Below are positions 1 to 12,529 of a stretch of 64,000 nt of DNA, piece after piece. The stretch spans positions 4,159,001 to 4,223,000 of the forward strand of contig JAYKKT010000064.1 in assembly GCA_036023115.1 (NCBI GenBank), read 5' to 3'. Both the position numbers and the translations under genes were made by a program. The notes under the pieces are model-generated. The model did no database searches. It saw only the letters and a list, made by a program, of their open reading frames with translations, and had not been told where the DNA came from. How positions within the stretch are numbered: position 1 is the stretch's first letter; each line of letters opens with the position of its first letter. This stretch comes from Brasenia schreberi (lineage: Eukaryota; Streptophyta; Magnoliopsida; Nymphaeales; Cabombaceae).

Positions 1-239
1 AGTACTGATTCAATTGCAAATCTTAGCACCTAGTACAATTTATCGAGTATTTCGGACCAATTCTGTGTGAAAGTGTCAAAGAACTAGTATTGTTTTGATT
101 ATGAGAAAAACCATCACATATGTTGTTTTGCTTTAATAAGCTTTTCGTTGTTTTGGTTCAATGAGCTTTTGAATCCAATTTTCATTATAATTTGTTCTTT
201 AGCGATGCTACATTGTATCTTACATGCATTTTGTTACAG

Positions 240-2872
240 GCAGGGTATTATTGTGATGTATGTGAATGTGTGGTAAAGGATTCTGCAAACTTTTTGGACC
301 ACATCAATGGGAAGAAACGTATGTTCTCTCCATATACTAAATGACTTGTCTAGTGAATCTTGTCTTGCTTGTATGTTCCTTTATGTCAGCCTCCATAGAT
401 CAAAGGGTGTTGGGCATGTCAATGCGAGTAGAACGGGCTTCTCTTGAACAGGTATACATTCTGTCTACTACTTGATATTTTCTCCTGGTTATAAAATGTA
501 AAATATTAGATAAAAGATGCTTGAACTGAACTGCCCACGTTTCTTAGTATGACTTTTCTATTTTGTAAGATAAGTATACTTGGATTTGAGTTTTTAGCTC
601 ACCTGATGTTAAACTTTTGTTTAGGGAATTATTATGTTATTATTTTATAAGTTGGTTTGATGATCCTTCATTTGTTCACTTTAAACTTTAATCCGTCATG
701 GTATTCATCTCTTTTGGTTTCTCAATTTAATGAAGGCAACTTAATGTTTTGACGTTGTTTCTTCCTCATCACACATGAAACCTGTCCTAGAGCACTTTTG
801 GGCACTTTCAGGTATCAAATTGCAGCCCCTAAACTCGAGTGATCAATGGAGAATCAACTCCATAATGGTATAAAATAAGTGATGCTATGCTTGCATGTTT
901 TAAAACTCCAACTATGTATGGGATCACCCTTGCATGGCCGGTCCCAAGCCCGGATAAAGGAGGAGGGTTACGTTAGGCTTCTGATAGCAAAAATAAAACT
1001 TTGTTGGATTTATCTACTATATATTCTACAAATTATGATAGGGCTATGTAGAAACAAAGAATCCATATAGCCGACCCCATCTAGTATGGAAAAGGCTTAG
1101 TTGTTATGCTTGCATGTTTTAAAAGAGCAAGAAAGAGAAGGGGAGTGAGTCAGCACATATCCTCATTTCTGGTCTGTTACAGCTTAGTTTGGAATGCTAC
1201 TTATTTGTCTTTTTTCCTTAATGAGAGTGAAAATGAATAAAAGAACTCAGATTTGCATGTTAATGCTCACTATATGGAGGCATACCAAATGTCCATAATT
1301 TCATGCATTGTATATGGGTCAAACTGAACCTACAGGGTAGATTGGCTGCTAGAGGATCGGAATGGACGAGTCAATCAGAAGATTCAGAACCAATCCATCT
1401 GTTGCCTAAATCTGAGTTTACCCTTAATGTCTTATAAAATCGCAGTAGTGGCTAGAGATAGTTTGGAGAGCAGAACTTGGTTCCTTTTGAAAGATTAAAG
1501 AAATAAGTTTGTTGAAAAGAATGAACTTACTGATGTCTAAATTCTCACTTGCAAACAAGAGATAGATATCTTAGCTTTGGGGAGAAACTTCCGCTGGCAT
1601 CAGAAGAGCTAATTGAGGAGGTATCCACAATTTGAGTTCATCGTGCACCCATTTTGTCCAGCAGATGGATGGAAAGATACCCTATGATGGTGCCTGCAAT
1701 ATCTTTTCTTAAAGTCTATCTCGGAGAGCCCATTAGAACAAACACAACTTTTACTCTTACATGTCTCTGCAAAGATAACAACACCAGATTTAGTATTATG
1801 GAGGGGAACGTTCAGATTTATGTAGCTGCAATTGACATTTGGGTTGTCATGGTTCTGATTGAAGGTCAAGTGTCTTGACAGCTATGATCAAAAAATGAAA
1901 AAGAATTGAGCAATAATTCTTGGAAGCTGTATATTACTTGGCTTGCAGATGCTTCCGACTGTTTTTTGGACTATGCACTCTGCAGCGTGTTTATTTGATT
2001 CCAGAATGCATGATAAGACATGGATATGTATCATTTGGTGGGTTTATTATATGTCAGGAGATTTTGGCATTCACAGGAAGTACCATTTCCTGTTTCTAAA
2101 TGCTTTTTTTCCGGTTTGTGTTTGTTGGCGTGTTTATTGGACTATGCACTTTGCAGCATGTTTATTTGATTCCTCTTTGTTTGTGTTTGTTGGGATTACA
2201 GTTTACCCAATTCATTTTTGTCTCTTTTCCCTTCATACTTTTGAACCTAAGAAAGCAATGGAAGATGTGCACCATAAAGGGGCAGAGAAGGCCCAAATGT
2301 GACAGAAGGAAATAAGAAATCATAATAGGATGGCAACTAAGACTCCATGTAGGGAACCACCCAGTGTGGGGAGAGCTGAATTTTGATATTGATATTCGTA
2401 TATCAATTATCAAGTTTAATTTCGACAATTGCTTAGGTCTAATTCTAATGGCAGGTTCAGGAACGATTTGAGCTACTGAAGATGCGAAAAGTCAGTGGTT
2501 CCTTTACTGCGCAAGGTGGTATCATGTCAATTGTTTCTCTGATTCTTTTAAAATCTTTGCTTAAAAGAAGCTGAGTCATTTGGTTAGATATTTGACTCCA
2601 CCACTCGTCTGTGTGTGTGAGAGAGAGCTGATGAATGATTCTTACCTCCCAGACTTGGACGCCAGAATCTTGAAACAACAGCAAGAGGGAAATGAAGAAG
2701 GAAAAAAAGGTACGTCTTGAAAAATGATTCTTTCCTTGAATGAATCTTCGACGCTGATTTATGAATTTGATGTGTATAGAAAGAAAAAGCTGGCGAGGAT
2801 GATGTTGAGGAGGATGCAGATATCGCGGCGCTGATGGGATTTGGTGGCTTTCGGTCATCTAAGAAAACTTAA
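240..2872 (+). CDS. ZMAT2: ZMAT2/SNU23-like spliceosomal zinc-finger protein, 3' part
   Basis: Five exons are readable: 240-318, 399-451, 2455-2515, 2653-2709 and 2784-2872 (TAA). The 5' exons lie before the window. The first visible exon encodes a U1-type C2H2 matrin zinc finger ([19 protein letters not shown], continuing INGKKH), in which C..C..H..H bind zinc. [20 protein letters not shown] follows, and the end is [12 protein letters not shown], the conserved terminus of the family. In yeast and animals SNU23/ZMAT2 is a U4/U6.U5 tri-snRNP and pre-B spliceosome protein acting in the nucleus at the 5' splice site. The basic Lys/Arg stretch normally found before the acidic tail is short here: exons 4-5 join GNEEGKK to EKAGEDD. 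Acceptors were chosen to keep frame: CATAG at 398 and AAAG at 2783. The family call is firm; the exact last acceptor is less so. Confidence 0.9.
906..1104 (+). mobile_element. RTE-type LINE 3' tail, 199-bp insertion in ZMAT2 intron
   Basis: The insert is flanked by a perfect 20-bp target-site duplication (TATGCTTGCATGTTTTAAAA) at 886-905 and 1105-1124. It carries the common plant LINE 3' end: a GGCCGGTCCCAAGCCCGGAT block near 938, then CATATAGCCGACCCCATCTA near 1061, ending in AAAGGCTTAGTTGT. No coding capacity is left. It is a 5'-truncated retroposition event. Confidence 0.9.
1967..2174 (+). repeat. Direct repeat within ZMAT2 intron
   Basis: A segment of about 37 bp (GGACTATGCACT, one changed base, then GCAGC and TTTATTTGATTCC) occurs at 1967-2003 and again at 2138-2174, a period of 171 bp with a few mismatches. 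This suggests an old local duplication inside the intron. No function is visible. Confidence 0.7.
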
Positions 2873-3913
2873 GCATATCTGAGGAAGCAAAAATGTTAAT
2901 GAAATATCAAACTTGTCCAAATGAGCTTTTCGTAAAAAAATGTCTTCTTCATCATTCAGAGAGAATATATTGATTAGATACAGAGAATGGAAGTCTAATA
3001 TGTTCTCACGTCGTCACATCCATAACGTTAATCGCTGGCTTTTCAGATTTTGGTTCTAAGATCTGGCTGGGCTTAGTGAAGCAGAGCTTTGAATTATTTG
3101 TACGTCTTTATGAAGAAGACGGGTTGAAGGTGGAGAAAGACGCGAAAAAGATGGTGATTCTTTACATTTATGGAAGGAACACATGAATTAGAATTTTTTT
3201 TTCATTGAAAAGCCTATTATCACGAGTCATCTCTCTCACCAATGGCATCATGTGAAGGACCATGAGGCTGCTTGCTATGCAGGCCCGATGCATGATGAGT
3301 ATGGTATTTACTCATCTGCCGATCTCATTACTCGTCTAAACATTTCTCAGGATGTGCATGTGCACCACGGCCGTCTTGCGAAATTTGAGATGGCTGGTGA
3401 TTGTGATGGGAGATGTATGTCCGTCATGCATCGCGGCTGCAGCATACCAGTTTCGCATAGGTGTCCGTTTGATGAAAAAGAAAACAAGGAATGGTTGATT
3501 TATTTCTTGCAACCGGTAACAAGGATGCTAGTCAGGCAGCTCCATTAGGGAAGGTTCAGAGTTTTCATACCCAGCACAGGCATCGCCTCCAAGAACAAAT
3601 AATTGGCAGTTTCAGTAATCGGTTGTTTGCAGTCACCAACCATCGAGGTAGCCCTCTCTCTCTCTCTCTCTGTCACACACACGAACACACGAACACATGT
3701 TTAATCCAACATATATTCTGTATGATCACATATTCTCTCAGTAGCTGGTTTGATAGATGATGACATTGCACGTCTCCAATGCTCACTATTACTAATTAGA
3801 CCAAAAGGAGCACACTCTAGTGAAGAACGATTCGGGTCAGCCATGTTGGCTATGCAGTTGGATCAAGCCTCTATATATGGATCCAAATCCAGAATTTGAC
3901 CCTCTCTGCGGCA
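2873..3913. other. Convergent intergenic region between ZMAT2 and the DUF7731 gene
   Basis: The stretch holds the ZMAT2 3' untranslated region and the 3' flank of the gene on the minus strand. A (CT)n tract lies at about 3653-3671, followed by CA-rich sequence. A 98-codon open frame at 3252-3548 resembles no family I know and has no supporting splice context. I see no RNA gene. Confidence 0.5.
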
Positions 3914-5128
3914 TCACCTGCTAAGCAGTAATGCTATCACACAGAGTGCCAACAGTGTCAGCACAAAACTCCTTGGTTCGAGAACTTTGGCTGCCTTGTC
4001 CTCCTCTGCTTGCATATGCTCAGGTACACTGAAATGACCTGCACCAACAAAGGAAAGACCGTCGGACACCATGCTTTTACTTGGATTTGGATTTGGATTT
4101 GATTCAATTAAAAAATGACCAAATAGATCTTGTTAATCTTACACTTTAATATTATAGTTTAATTAGTTTGGTCTAATAAGGTATATCTACCTCGTCGATG
4201 TGTTTGGCCGCACCCATCATGAATGGCATCCCTTACGTCTCTAATAGTAGCCCTGTTGTAGAACTCAAAGTTGTCCATTATCTGATCAACACAGTGGAGT
4301 ACCAGGTCCGTTTCCTCCAGGCAAGGTCCACTACAGTATGCATCTGTTGCAGCTTCTGGTATGTTAAGATCACCGCTTGCCGTTAGTCGGTATGTGCGAT
4401 CGCAACGGGCATAAACCTTGTAATTTCATCAGAAGTAATTACTGACAACACTTGTGAGGATTACATGATAAAATTATGTGTTTGTGGTGTGCATGCTTTT
4501 CAATAGTAATTTTGGCAAAGCATCAAGAACTGAAGTGTTGAGCATATGCATGGTCGACTCTTTAACACGTGTGTGTTTGTGCGTGTGTGTGCAGGTAGCC
4601 ATTCATCTTACTCGTATACAAAATAAAATTGCATACCACACGGTCATCGAAACACAACAACGCCTTGGCAACTATTTGAACCGGATCATTTGGGTCATCA
4701 TCATCAGACTCTGCAGTGACAAAAGAAAGAAGATTTACACCCTCACAAACAATCAGTGTTGGATCGATGAACTTTTTATGGTATAGCCTTTGATTATATC
4801 AAGAGTTCTCAACTTTGGGCTATAATATTTTCGATTTTTCAAATTTTGAGTGGGGAAATCTGTAGGTGGGATGCCCAGACGATGGTGTTGCAAATAACCC
4901 GTGTTTGCACCGTCGGCTCTACATTACAGCCCATACAATTAACCGTTGGCTACAGTTTCCCCCAACCTCGCTCGAATGTACTGCCTGCCACTGAAGACAA
5001 CCTCTGAAATTGAAAAACAATTGCGATTCATAAAGAGCATACCTGCAAAGAAACATAAAGTAGCTATGAAAACAAAAGCAAGTTCAAGCCTCAAACGTTT
5101 GATGTTGGGAGAGATGGTGGAGTAAGCC

Positions 5129-5130
<2 letters not shown>
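3914..5130 (-). CDS. Small secreted Cys-rich protein, DUF7731-type, possibly GPI-anchored
   Basis: Four exons on the minus strand give one frame of 170 residues: 5130-5043, 4710-4637, 4416-4191 and 4038-3914 (TGA). All introns are GT-AG and all phases match. Residues about 12-29 form a hydrophobic signal segment. An acidic stretch (ESDDDD) follows, then a six-Cys domain with C49, C59, C82, C86, C96 and C123, including YCSGPCLEETDLVLHC and FYNRATIRDVRDAIHDGC. Residues about 152-169 are hydrophobic and end in LLLSR, as in a GPI-attachment signal or membrane tail. From memory this matches the plant-specific DUF7731 family, sometimes labelled wall-associated kinase C-terminal-like; its biochemical role is unknown to me. 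The ATG at 5130 sits directly downstream of a CT-rich leader. Family assignment is from memory; the gene model itself is strong. Confidence 0.85.

Positions 5131-5173
<43 letters not shown>
5131..5173 (-). repeat. (GA)n/(CT)n tract in the leader of the DUF7731 gene
   Basis: An uninterrupted GA run on the plus strand, hence CT on the coding strand, begins right at the start codon of the minus-strand gene. CT-rich leaders are common near plant transcription starts, and GAGA-type factors bind such tracts. Whether it is regulatory here is inference. Confidence 0.75.
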
Positions 5174-5176
<3 letters not shown>

Positions 5177-6260
5177 TGCTGAGGAGGAAGATTTATGTGG
5201 AGGGCTTCTTATATTCTTCATTTTAGCAAAAATAAACATGGACAGTTTTTATCATTACACGAAACTACCGATTCAGAATATTAATAATGACTAATTGTAG
5301 TATTGGTGAATGTATCAGTGCCACGAGCAGGATTTTGTGAGTGAAGCCAACTTATTGATCACACTCACGATAGAGCGTGCAAATATGGTTAATCTTTGCC
5401 CGCTAATTCTGGTTTGTGGTACTGATGGTGCCTGTTTGCATTATGGAACTTCGAGGAACTTATTGTCGTGGAACTTTGCAGAACTTGTACCTGAAACTCC
5501 ATAAACGGACACACGAAGTTTCATGACTTAATAGTTCTCAAATTACTTCTTGTGAATACGGGTTCCACGTTTGCATCGTTCTATCACTATAAATGCTGGT
5601 TCTGCAGCAAAGTTCCACAATTCAAATAGGTCCTTAATTTGAGTTTTGGTGTTCACTTTTCCAAGTACTGTTGTGTATCAAATACGAGACCTATCACTAC
5701 TGTGAAATTATGGTTTTACAAGCTCAATTTCAGTCAAAAACATTGGCGTCACGAAGAAGACAAGGCTATAGGAACTATAATTGAGGGCTTCATATAAAAA
5801 CCCAAATACCTCTTTTCTCGTGTTGTTATCCTGCATTACACAAAAACCCAACATCAATATTGTTCATGAATCAAACATGAAACCATAGTTCATAGAAATC
5901 AAAATTACATCTCTACATATGTCCAGCCCTACAGTTCTTGTACCAGGGGCCTGACACTCTCAAATCAAACACACCCTAAAGGAAATATTTCTAAAACCTG
6001 GTTTCTAATTAATATTCACAATATATAATAAATAGTTTAACACCATTATGTCTTGCCTTGTACCCAAAACCAGGTTTTAGTAAAATGGGTTCTTGAATAC
6101 AACTTTTAAGGCAGTCAGTCACATGAGATCTTTGAAAAAAAAAGGAGGGTACTTGATATAAATAGAAGGAAGGTGGCCGGTTGGTAAAGAAATCAACAAC
6201 TTCAACTTTCTGGATTTTTTTATTGCCCCAACAATCCAAACACTACTAAAGCTTCGCCGT
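5177..6260. other. Gene-free upstream region
   Basis: This includes the presumed promoter of the minus-strand DUF7731 gene. Open frames are short and without recognisable motifs. I see no RNA gene or clear transposon boundary. Confidence 0.5.
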
Positions 6261-6284
6261 GAATTTTCTGACCTCCCTTAACCT

Positions 6285-6372
6285 TTTTTTTTAGTACAGT
6301 GTGGAGGCTGAAGCCATATGTATGCACCCGGTATCGATCTCATGACCTTCAACTTGTGAGCAAACCCCCTTG
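6285..6372 (-). repeat. Possible tRNA-derived SINE fragment
   Basis: Read on the minus strand, the core CTCACAAGTTGAAGGTC is followed by a TCGATACC-like box B remnant and CATATGGCTTCAGCC. Related copies occur at 19030-19125 (minus), 14825-14870 (plus), about 31015-31050 (plus) and 59170-59250. The shared core argues for a dispersed family; the SINE class is inferred only from the box-B-like motif. Confidence 0.4.
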
Positions 6373-6612
6373 CTATTGTTTGGTGTGCTTTTCACCTCCA
6401 TCAACCTTGACCAATGAATCATTTTGCTGTATTAGGTGGGCCAGTTAGAGGGTGCAACAGGAGGACTTTCTACTGACCTCCGTTGATGTGAAGAGGGCCT
6501 TTCTCCTCGCGTTAGCTGGGTGAGTTAGATGCAACAAGAGGACTTCTAAGCACACATATAGTTTCGGATGGCACCGAGTAAAATATCAAAACAAACCTTT
6601 TAAAGAATGTTT

Positions 6613-6965
6613 GTTACCTAATACAATCTTCCTCCTTTATCTGGGCATGTGACCGGTTATGCAAGCGTGAACTCTCATTATAAGTGATATTTTTCGACCC
6701 ACTCATACCAAAAATGCATGCATCAGAGCGGGACTTTTAGATTACCTAATACAACCTTCCTCCTTTACCAAGGCTGAAAGAGTGAAACCTAACTATAAGA
6801 GTGAAGCCTAACTATAGGTGAAATTTTTGGCCTTGTTTTAACCTAATATAACCTTACTCCTTTTATCTTGGCTTGGGACCGGCCATGCAAAAGAGAACCC
6901 TCACCGAAGGTGAATTTATCTTACCGTCTTTCTTCCAAAAATGCATGCATGAGAATGAGACTTTC
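6613..6965 (-). repeat. Three imperfect tandem copies of a LINE 3'-region block
   Basis: CCTAATACAAYCTTCCTCCTTTA-like sequence starts at about 6617, 6745 and 6841. The copies are followed by GGACCGG-type sequence and by AAAATGCATGCAT with GGACTTT or AGACTTT. The block is the reverse complement of the GGTCCCAAGCCCGGATAAAG segment of the LINE tail at 906-1104. The spacing is irregular (128 and 96 bp). Confidence 0.6.
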
Positions 6966-7013
6966 GTGAGGGAGCTAACCGGGGATGACAACAGTGTGGA
7001 TATAGTCAGGTAC

Positions 7014-7046
7014 GGGTTTGGGTTTGGGTTTGGGTTTGGGTTTGGG
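7014..7046 (+). repeat. (GGGTTT)n hexamer repeat
   Basis: There are five and a half perfect copies of GGGTTT. It resembles, but is not, the plant telomere unit TTTAGGG. It is a short interstitial microsatellite. Confidence 0.9.
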
Positions 7047-10000
7047 AAATCATATCGAGTTAGTAGAGGGACATCAAACATGACTATGTTCAATTTGGGT
7101 CCTCTTTGGCGTTCGACTAAGTATCTGATTCTGAACCCAATTACACTGATTCTACTCATCAGGTTCAGTAATGCTATATCCAGCTCAATTCCAAACCTTT
7201 AACATCCCTAAAACCAGCATAAATGTGTAGCTTTCCTCAACTATAGAAGATAAAATCAATCTCCAAATGGGAATATCACACTAATGGGTGGTTCCAGGTT
7301 CGGACTTCTAACATTAGGTCAGAAGTTCAATACCCCAGATGACATGTCTTCACAACCAAGACATGTCCAAAAAGTATAGAAGTTGTGATTTCTCTTACTG
7401 GTCTTATTTGGACAGAGACAAATTTCTATATCTACGAATGATTGTTATATATATTGATTGTTTGATTAATTGATGGGATCTGCAACCTCGCACACACACA
7501 CACATGCTTACTCTTTATTTTTAAGTGGCATGTGCGTTATTTGGAAAATTAAGTGGGTATTTGGAAAAATACAAAGGATACCCTCATCTCACTCATGCCC
7601 CCAAGTGTAAAGGGAGGGCATAATTATGCATTTGTTAAACATAGAGGGATTCAAATCTCATATATGTATATATGTATGGTATGTGCGCACATGTGTGTGC
7701 ATTGTGTATATAGAGAGAGAAGGAGGGGAGAGAGAGACAATGAGAAAAATTAGCATGTGCACATACTCATTAATACTCAAATCTACTTAAAGATCTCTTT
7801 GATCAACGTGATCAAATAGTAGAGATCTAAAATTTAAAATTTAAAGGTATTATTTTATAAAGAGAGAGCACGCATCCATACTCAAATCCACTAAAATGCA
7901 GTTAAAGATTTTCACCGTTTGATAAACATGATCAATAATAGATATTTGAATGTAAAAATAAAAAATATTATTATACTTTGGTACTTTACATCAAATGCTT
8001 ATGTGCTTTAAATGCTTTCTAATTCAAGTCTCCACAATTAATTATGTAGAGTTCTTTGAAATGATTGTGTGGACATAGACTATCCTCTCCCTCTCACTAT
8101 ATATATATTACCAAAATGGTTATAATAATTTTTATGTACGTCTCTGTTGTGATCTAGAAATCTCTGAGACAGGAACATATTTTCTAATACAAGATTGGTG
8201 GACGAGAAATACATGTTTAGGTCTAACAAACAAGCTAAACGAACCAAAGAGGGGCAGCTCATGGACTAAAGATTTTGTTCATATTGTTCTTGTAGCCTGT
8301 TCTACCCAAGCTCAACATGAGCTGAGTCAAACAAGCTGAACGCGAGCTGATTGTTAAAGTTAAAATGTTCTTTCACGTACAATTTTTGTAGAAATTTAGT
8401 TTCTTAGATATAAATTAAGTTTAATTTTTAAATAACATTTCTCATAAAATTGAAAGATTTGACCATTATAGCCACCCAAGTTTTTGGGTTAACGTGGTTT
8501 TCTAGCATATACATAGGTAAGTCCTATATGCTTAACTAAAATGAGCCAATGTGAGTCGAACAAAGCCGAATCAGATCACGTAACATCGATTCAGATTGTT
8601 TAAACCATGAACTGAACTGCTCATTATAAGCCCAATCAAGCCAAACCACGAGCAGCTCACTTCGTTTACCAGCCATATAAATGCTACCCATATCGGAGCA
8701 CTCCGGGCATTGGTGGACTTAGTACAGGCTAAAAAACACAAGGAGATGGTTAAAGAGAGTCGGTAATTACTCCACTAAGTAGGAAGTCCTTGAGCAAGGA
8801 ATTGGCCAATGTAAGCTAGAAAATTAGAGTTGAAAGATCACAATCCTATGAAATGGCTCCAAAACAGGGTCAAGGAGGTTCAACCCAATCGAAACTATGA
8901 GATTTGTTTGGATTTACTAGCGCCTAAGGGTACACTAATATATGCCAACACCTTTAGGTGCTAATAAATCCAAACATCCATCTCAATCATCTATCTTTGG
9001 TGATGGATGGTTGAGATTTGAATCAACAAAGTAAAAAATAACTATGTACTTTTTACAAGTACACTTTATTCATATTTTGCTTTTTAAATTTCAATTCTTA
9101 AAATCTATAAAATAAAAAATAATTGTGCACTTTTTATAGGTACACTTTTTACTTTTTAAATTTCAATTATCAATCATCCATCACCAAATATAGTTAGTAT
9201 ATTCATACATAATTTAATATATTACATATATAATAAATTATATACTATGAGTAGTATATTATATTAATATTATTTAATATATTATATACTATATTAAGTA
9301 AACTATACCATACATGATGTATAATGCATAACATGATAGGTAATATTAAATTGACTTTTATATAAAGAATTTCTTTTAATATTTATGCAAGTTCGGATCA
9401 GGGTGGGGCAGGTTCTACCAGGTTTGCAGCAGGGGCAGTTGCAGATTGAGACCCTCATTACCAGCAGGACGGGCAGGGTCTATATCACACCATGGACTTT
9501 TGGGTTTGATCCCGTGAGCACACCTAGTCTCGTAGACTCATCTGTCCCTTCTCACATGTCACTGCTTTTACTTTTAATTAAATTTCGTTAGTGTTCATAG
9601 CTGCCCGGTCGGTATTGTGGCATAAATACAATACATATAACAAGAATAAATAAATAAATCCATGAGAAACAGAAAGTACCCATTACATAGTAATTTATCA
9701 TAAGACCATGCATTAGTAAATATTAAAAATAATCATCATATGCACTCATAGTGTCAGCTCACCAACATTGCAGCCGAAAAGATGAAGAAATAATGAAATA
9801 AACATCAAATAAACTTAAAAATGAGTTCTTTTGACAAAAAGATATATAAAAAAAACTGAACAATATATATTATGATGCTTATAAGTACCTCATCCATCAT
9901 AACCATGGTTTTACCAAATAACCATGGTTTTATATTCCGGCCACCGATTATGGATCATTGTCCATAATGCTGTTTTTCCTACAGTTCTTCTTGATCACTA

Positions 10001-10873
10001 CAAACAACTAAGTTTTTTTGTCATATTAGACGGAGAATTTCTTGTTTTCATAGAAGTCGATCCTGTGTATGCTAACATGTGTTCTTCTTGATCACTTGTT
10101 TAAAAAAGAAAAAAGAAAAAAAAACATAGGAAATCCCTTGAAATCTATTAGTGTAAAGTACATTGTGCATGTATGATATAGTTTTATATGATACTCATCA
10201 ATACTTACATCACTACTTCAAAGCGAAGACCATTTTGTATTTTAATGTTCAGTGCATCTTCCCTCTTTCCTTTTTATTTGACACAGCCTTAATCCAGCTC
10301 ATTCATGAAGCCTCCCACATGGAAAACCAGGTCAAATGGGGCCAACATTTGCATTTGATTGGCTTTGGCATCTCTGATTTCTTTAACAATGTTGAGACTA
10401 ATGGAGGCATAATTTGAATATTGTCCCTTTAGTGTTTATGCCTCAGCCAAGGCCCTACTTTTCACATTTGCTTATGGATCAAAACCGGAACTGGTGGTCT
10501 CAAATTGTTGGTTTTATATATTTTATTTTAGTTTGTTTTTCAATTTCAAACTTTTAATATTTTTTTGTCCGATTTCAAACGGTTTAAACTTCAAACTAGA
10601 ACCTGAACTGATAGTTTCAAACTCGAAAAGAAATCAGTCCGGTCCCAATTTAGTTTTAGTCTTGGTTACAGGGAAACCCAGAACCTGTCAAGTCTCACCT
10701 CACCTTTATAGAGGTCTGCAAATGGGCTGCGTCTGACTTACTGCACAAAGTGATAAAGAGAAAAGAAAAGGGAATTTAACCCAACCAAAAGCTGCACCTC
10801 TTTTGTTTGGGTTTCTTTTTTTGAGTAGTTTCAATTTAGATAATATCATGTGAGAGAATAACTTGATTCAATA
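7047..10873. other. Gene-free AT-rich spacer
   Basis: No convincing gene is visible. There are short SSRs ((CA)n at about 7492, AG-rich near 7710), a very AT-rich stretch at about 9180-9370, and a possible SINE fragment at about 7285-7355 with a GAAGTTCAATACCCC box-B-like element. The AACCGG-type dispersed repeat begins near 10480. Confidence 0.5.
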
Positions 10874-10890
10874 AATTCCTAAATTAGGAT

Positions 10891-11067
10891 GGTCCCAAGC
10901 GAGGATAAAGGTGGAGGGTTGTCTTAGGTTTTCGACTGTCAATATAAAACTTTGTTGGACTTATTTACCATGCATTCTACAAATTATGATAAGGCTCCGT
11001 GAAAACAAAGAATCTATGTAGCCGACCCCATTTAGTATCGGAAAAAACTTAGTTGTTGTTGTTGTTT
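10891..11067 (+). mobile_element. RTE-type LINE 3' tail with decayed target-site duplication
   Basis: The sequence is homologous to the insert at 906-1104: GGTCCCAAGCGAGGATAAAG, then TGTAGCCGACCCCATTTAGT, ending in (TTG)n. The flanks at 10874-10890 and 11068-11084 form a 17-bp duplication with two mismatches, so this insertion looks older than the one in the ZMAT2 intron. Confidence 0.85.
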
Positions 11068-12024
11068 AATTCTTATATTAGGATCAACAAAATCATGCAT
11101 TATATGTGACGCATGAAAGAAAAAAAAGAAAGAAAGAAAAGGTTATATTGATTATTAGTGGAACAAACATGCACGAACCATTTAGTGGCATAAGGCCTCA
11201 AAGAAATGCACAAATGTTAGTGCTGTCTATTCTAACACTTGGATGTGATGAGAACATTGTTATCTCGTTACATTAGTGTTAGAGTAGACATCACTAATAT
11301 TTATGCAATTTTTTCTTCTTCTTCTTTATTTATTTATGAAAAATCATGCCCGAATTGAGAGGAGACATTGCCACACTCGAGGGCCGAAACCAACTAAAGA
11401 TTTCATCCCCTCCATTTTCAGATTCTAGAGAGAGATGAATTTGTGTAGATTCTAGAGAGAGATGTATATGTGTATGAAAGAGAGAGCAGCAGCAGAGCAT
11501 GACTGTGGCATCCACATGATCAGACAAGATCGTAGAATGGTATTGCCGTGATCAATGGGGGACATTATTACTATTTGCATCAATGATTATTTTTATCTAA
11601 ATATGCAAGGTTGCAAGTTGAAAGAGCAATAGGCCACACTTGCCCTCTATAATTGCGTTCTGACAGTTCTTATTCTGTAAACACGCCAAAACCTAGCCTA
11701 CCAGGATCTCCTTGGTACTGGATCCAAATTCGACTAAGCATTAGACATCTTTGGATTCAGATCCAACCATTCCTTATTGAAAATTTTCAAATTACGTGAA
11801 AATCTGATACCCAGATCCAGATCCATTTCAATTTGGATAGGCTTGGTTATGATGAGATCCAAAAGTATTCGAACCATTTTGAATAGGTAAGTTGGATAAT
11901 ATTCAATTTATTTTTTGATAGTATGTGTCATTTAAGCACAACGAGCAACAGCTAGCTGGATGGTCGACTGACAAGATGAAGGCCATGATTTCGATGTCCG
12001 CGGAGCATGCATCTGACTTTGGCT

Positions 12025-12026
<2 letters not shown>

Positions 12027-12085
<59 letters not shown>
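12027..12085. repeat. (AT)n microsatellite
   Basis: About 29 uninterrupted AT dinucleotides, expected to be length-variable. Confidence 0.95.
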
Positions 12086-12088
<3 letters not shown>

Positions 12089-12529
12089 AGAGATATTAGA
12101 TCTTGTCCGCCACTCATGCTACTCATTTATGTTCACTCATTGCTTTTAGGTAGCATCAATGTAATAATAACGTTTTTCAAACTTTTCAAAATTTTAAAAA
12201 AAAGTTAAATTATACTCGTGAATCCAAAAACAATGATTGTGCATGAGTAATCATGTGAGAGATGGATAGGATCCAGTTTTCCTATGTATAAACTCGCGCA
12301 ATGAATAGCATTGACGGGAATCTAACCCTTGATTGCATGCCTAACAGCACAAGCACAAGTCCTCTAAGTTAAGAGGACTTTTAGCTTACAAATTTAAGAG
12401 TTGACACTAACAAGGTAAAATAAGCTTTAAAACTTCGGTGAAACAAGCGAATGGCTTATCTTTCTCCAGAAGTGGTCGGATGTGCAATAAACGATACATT
12501 TACTAGATTGGGTCGATCTTACACCAATC

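Noticed and set aside
7014..7046. Interstitial telomere
   Set aside because: The unit is TTTGGG, not the plant TTTAGGG, and only five copies exist.
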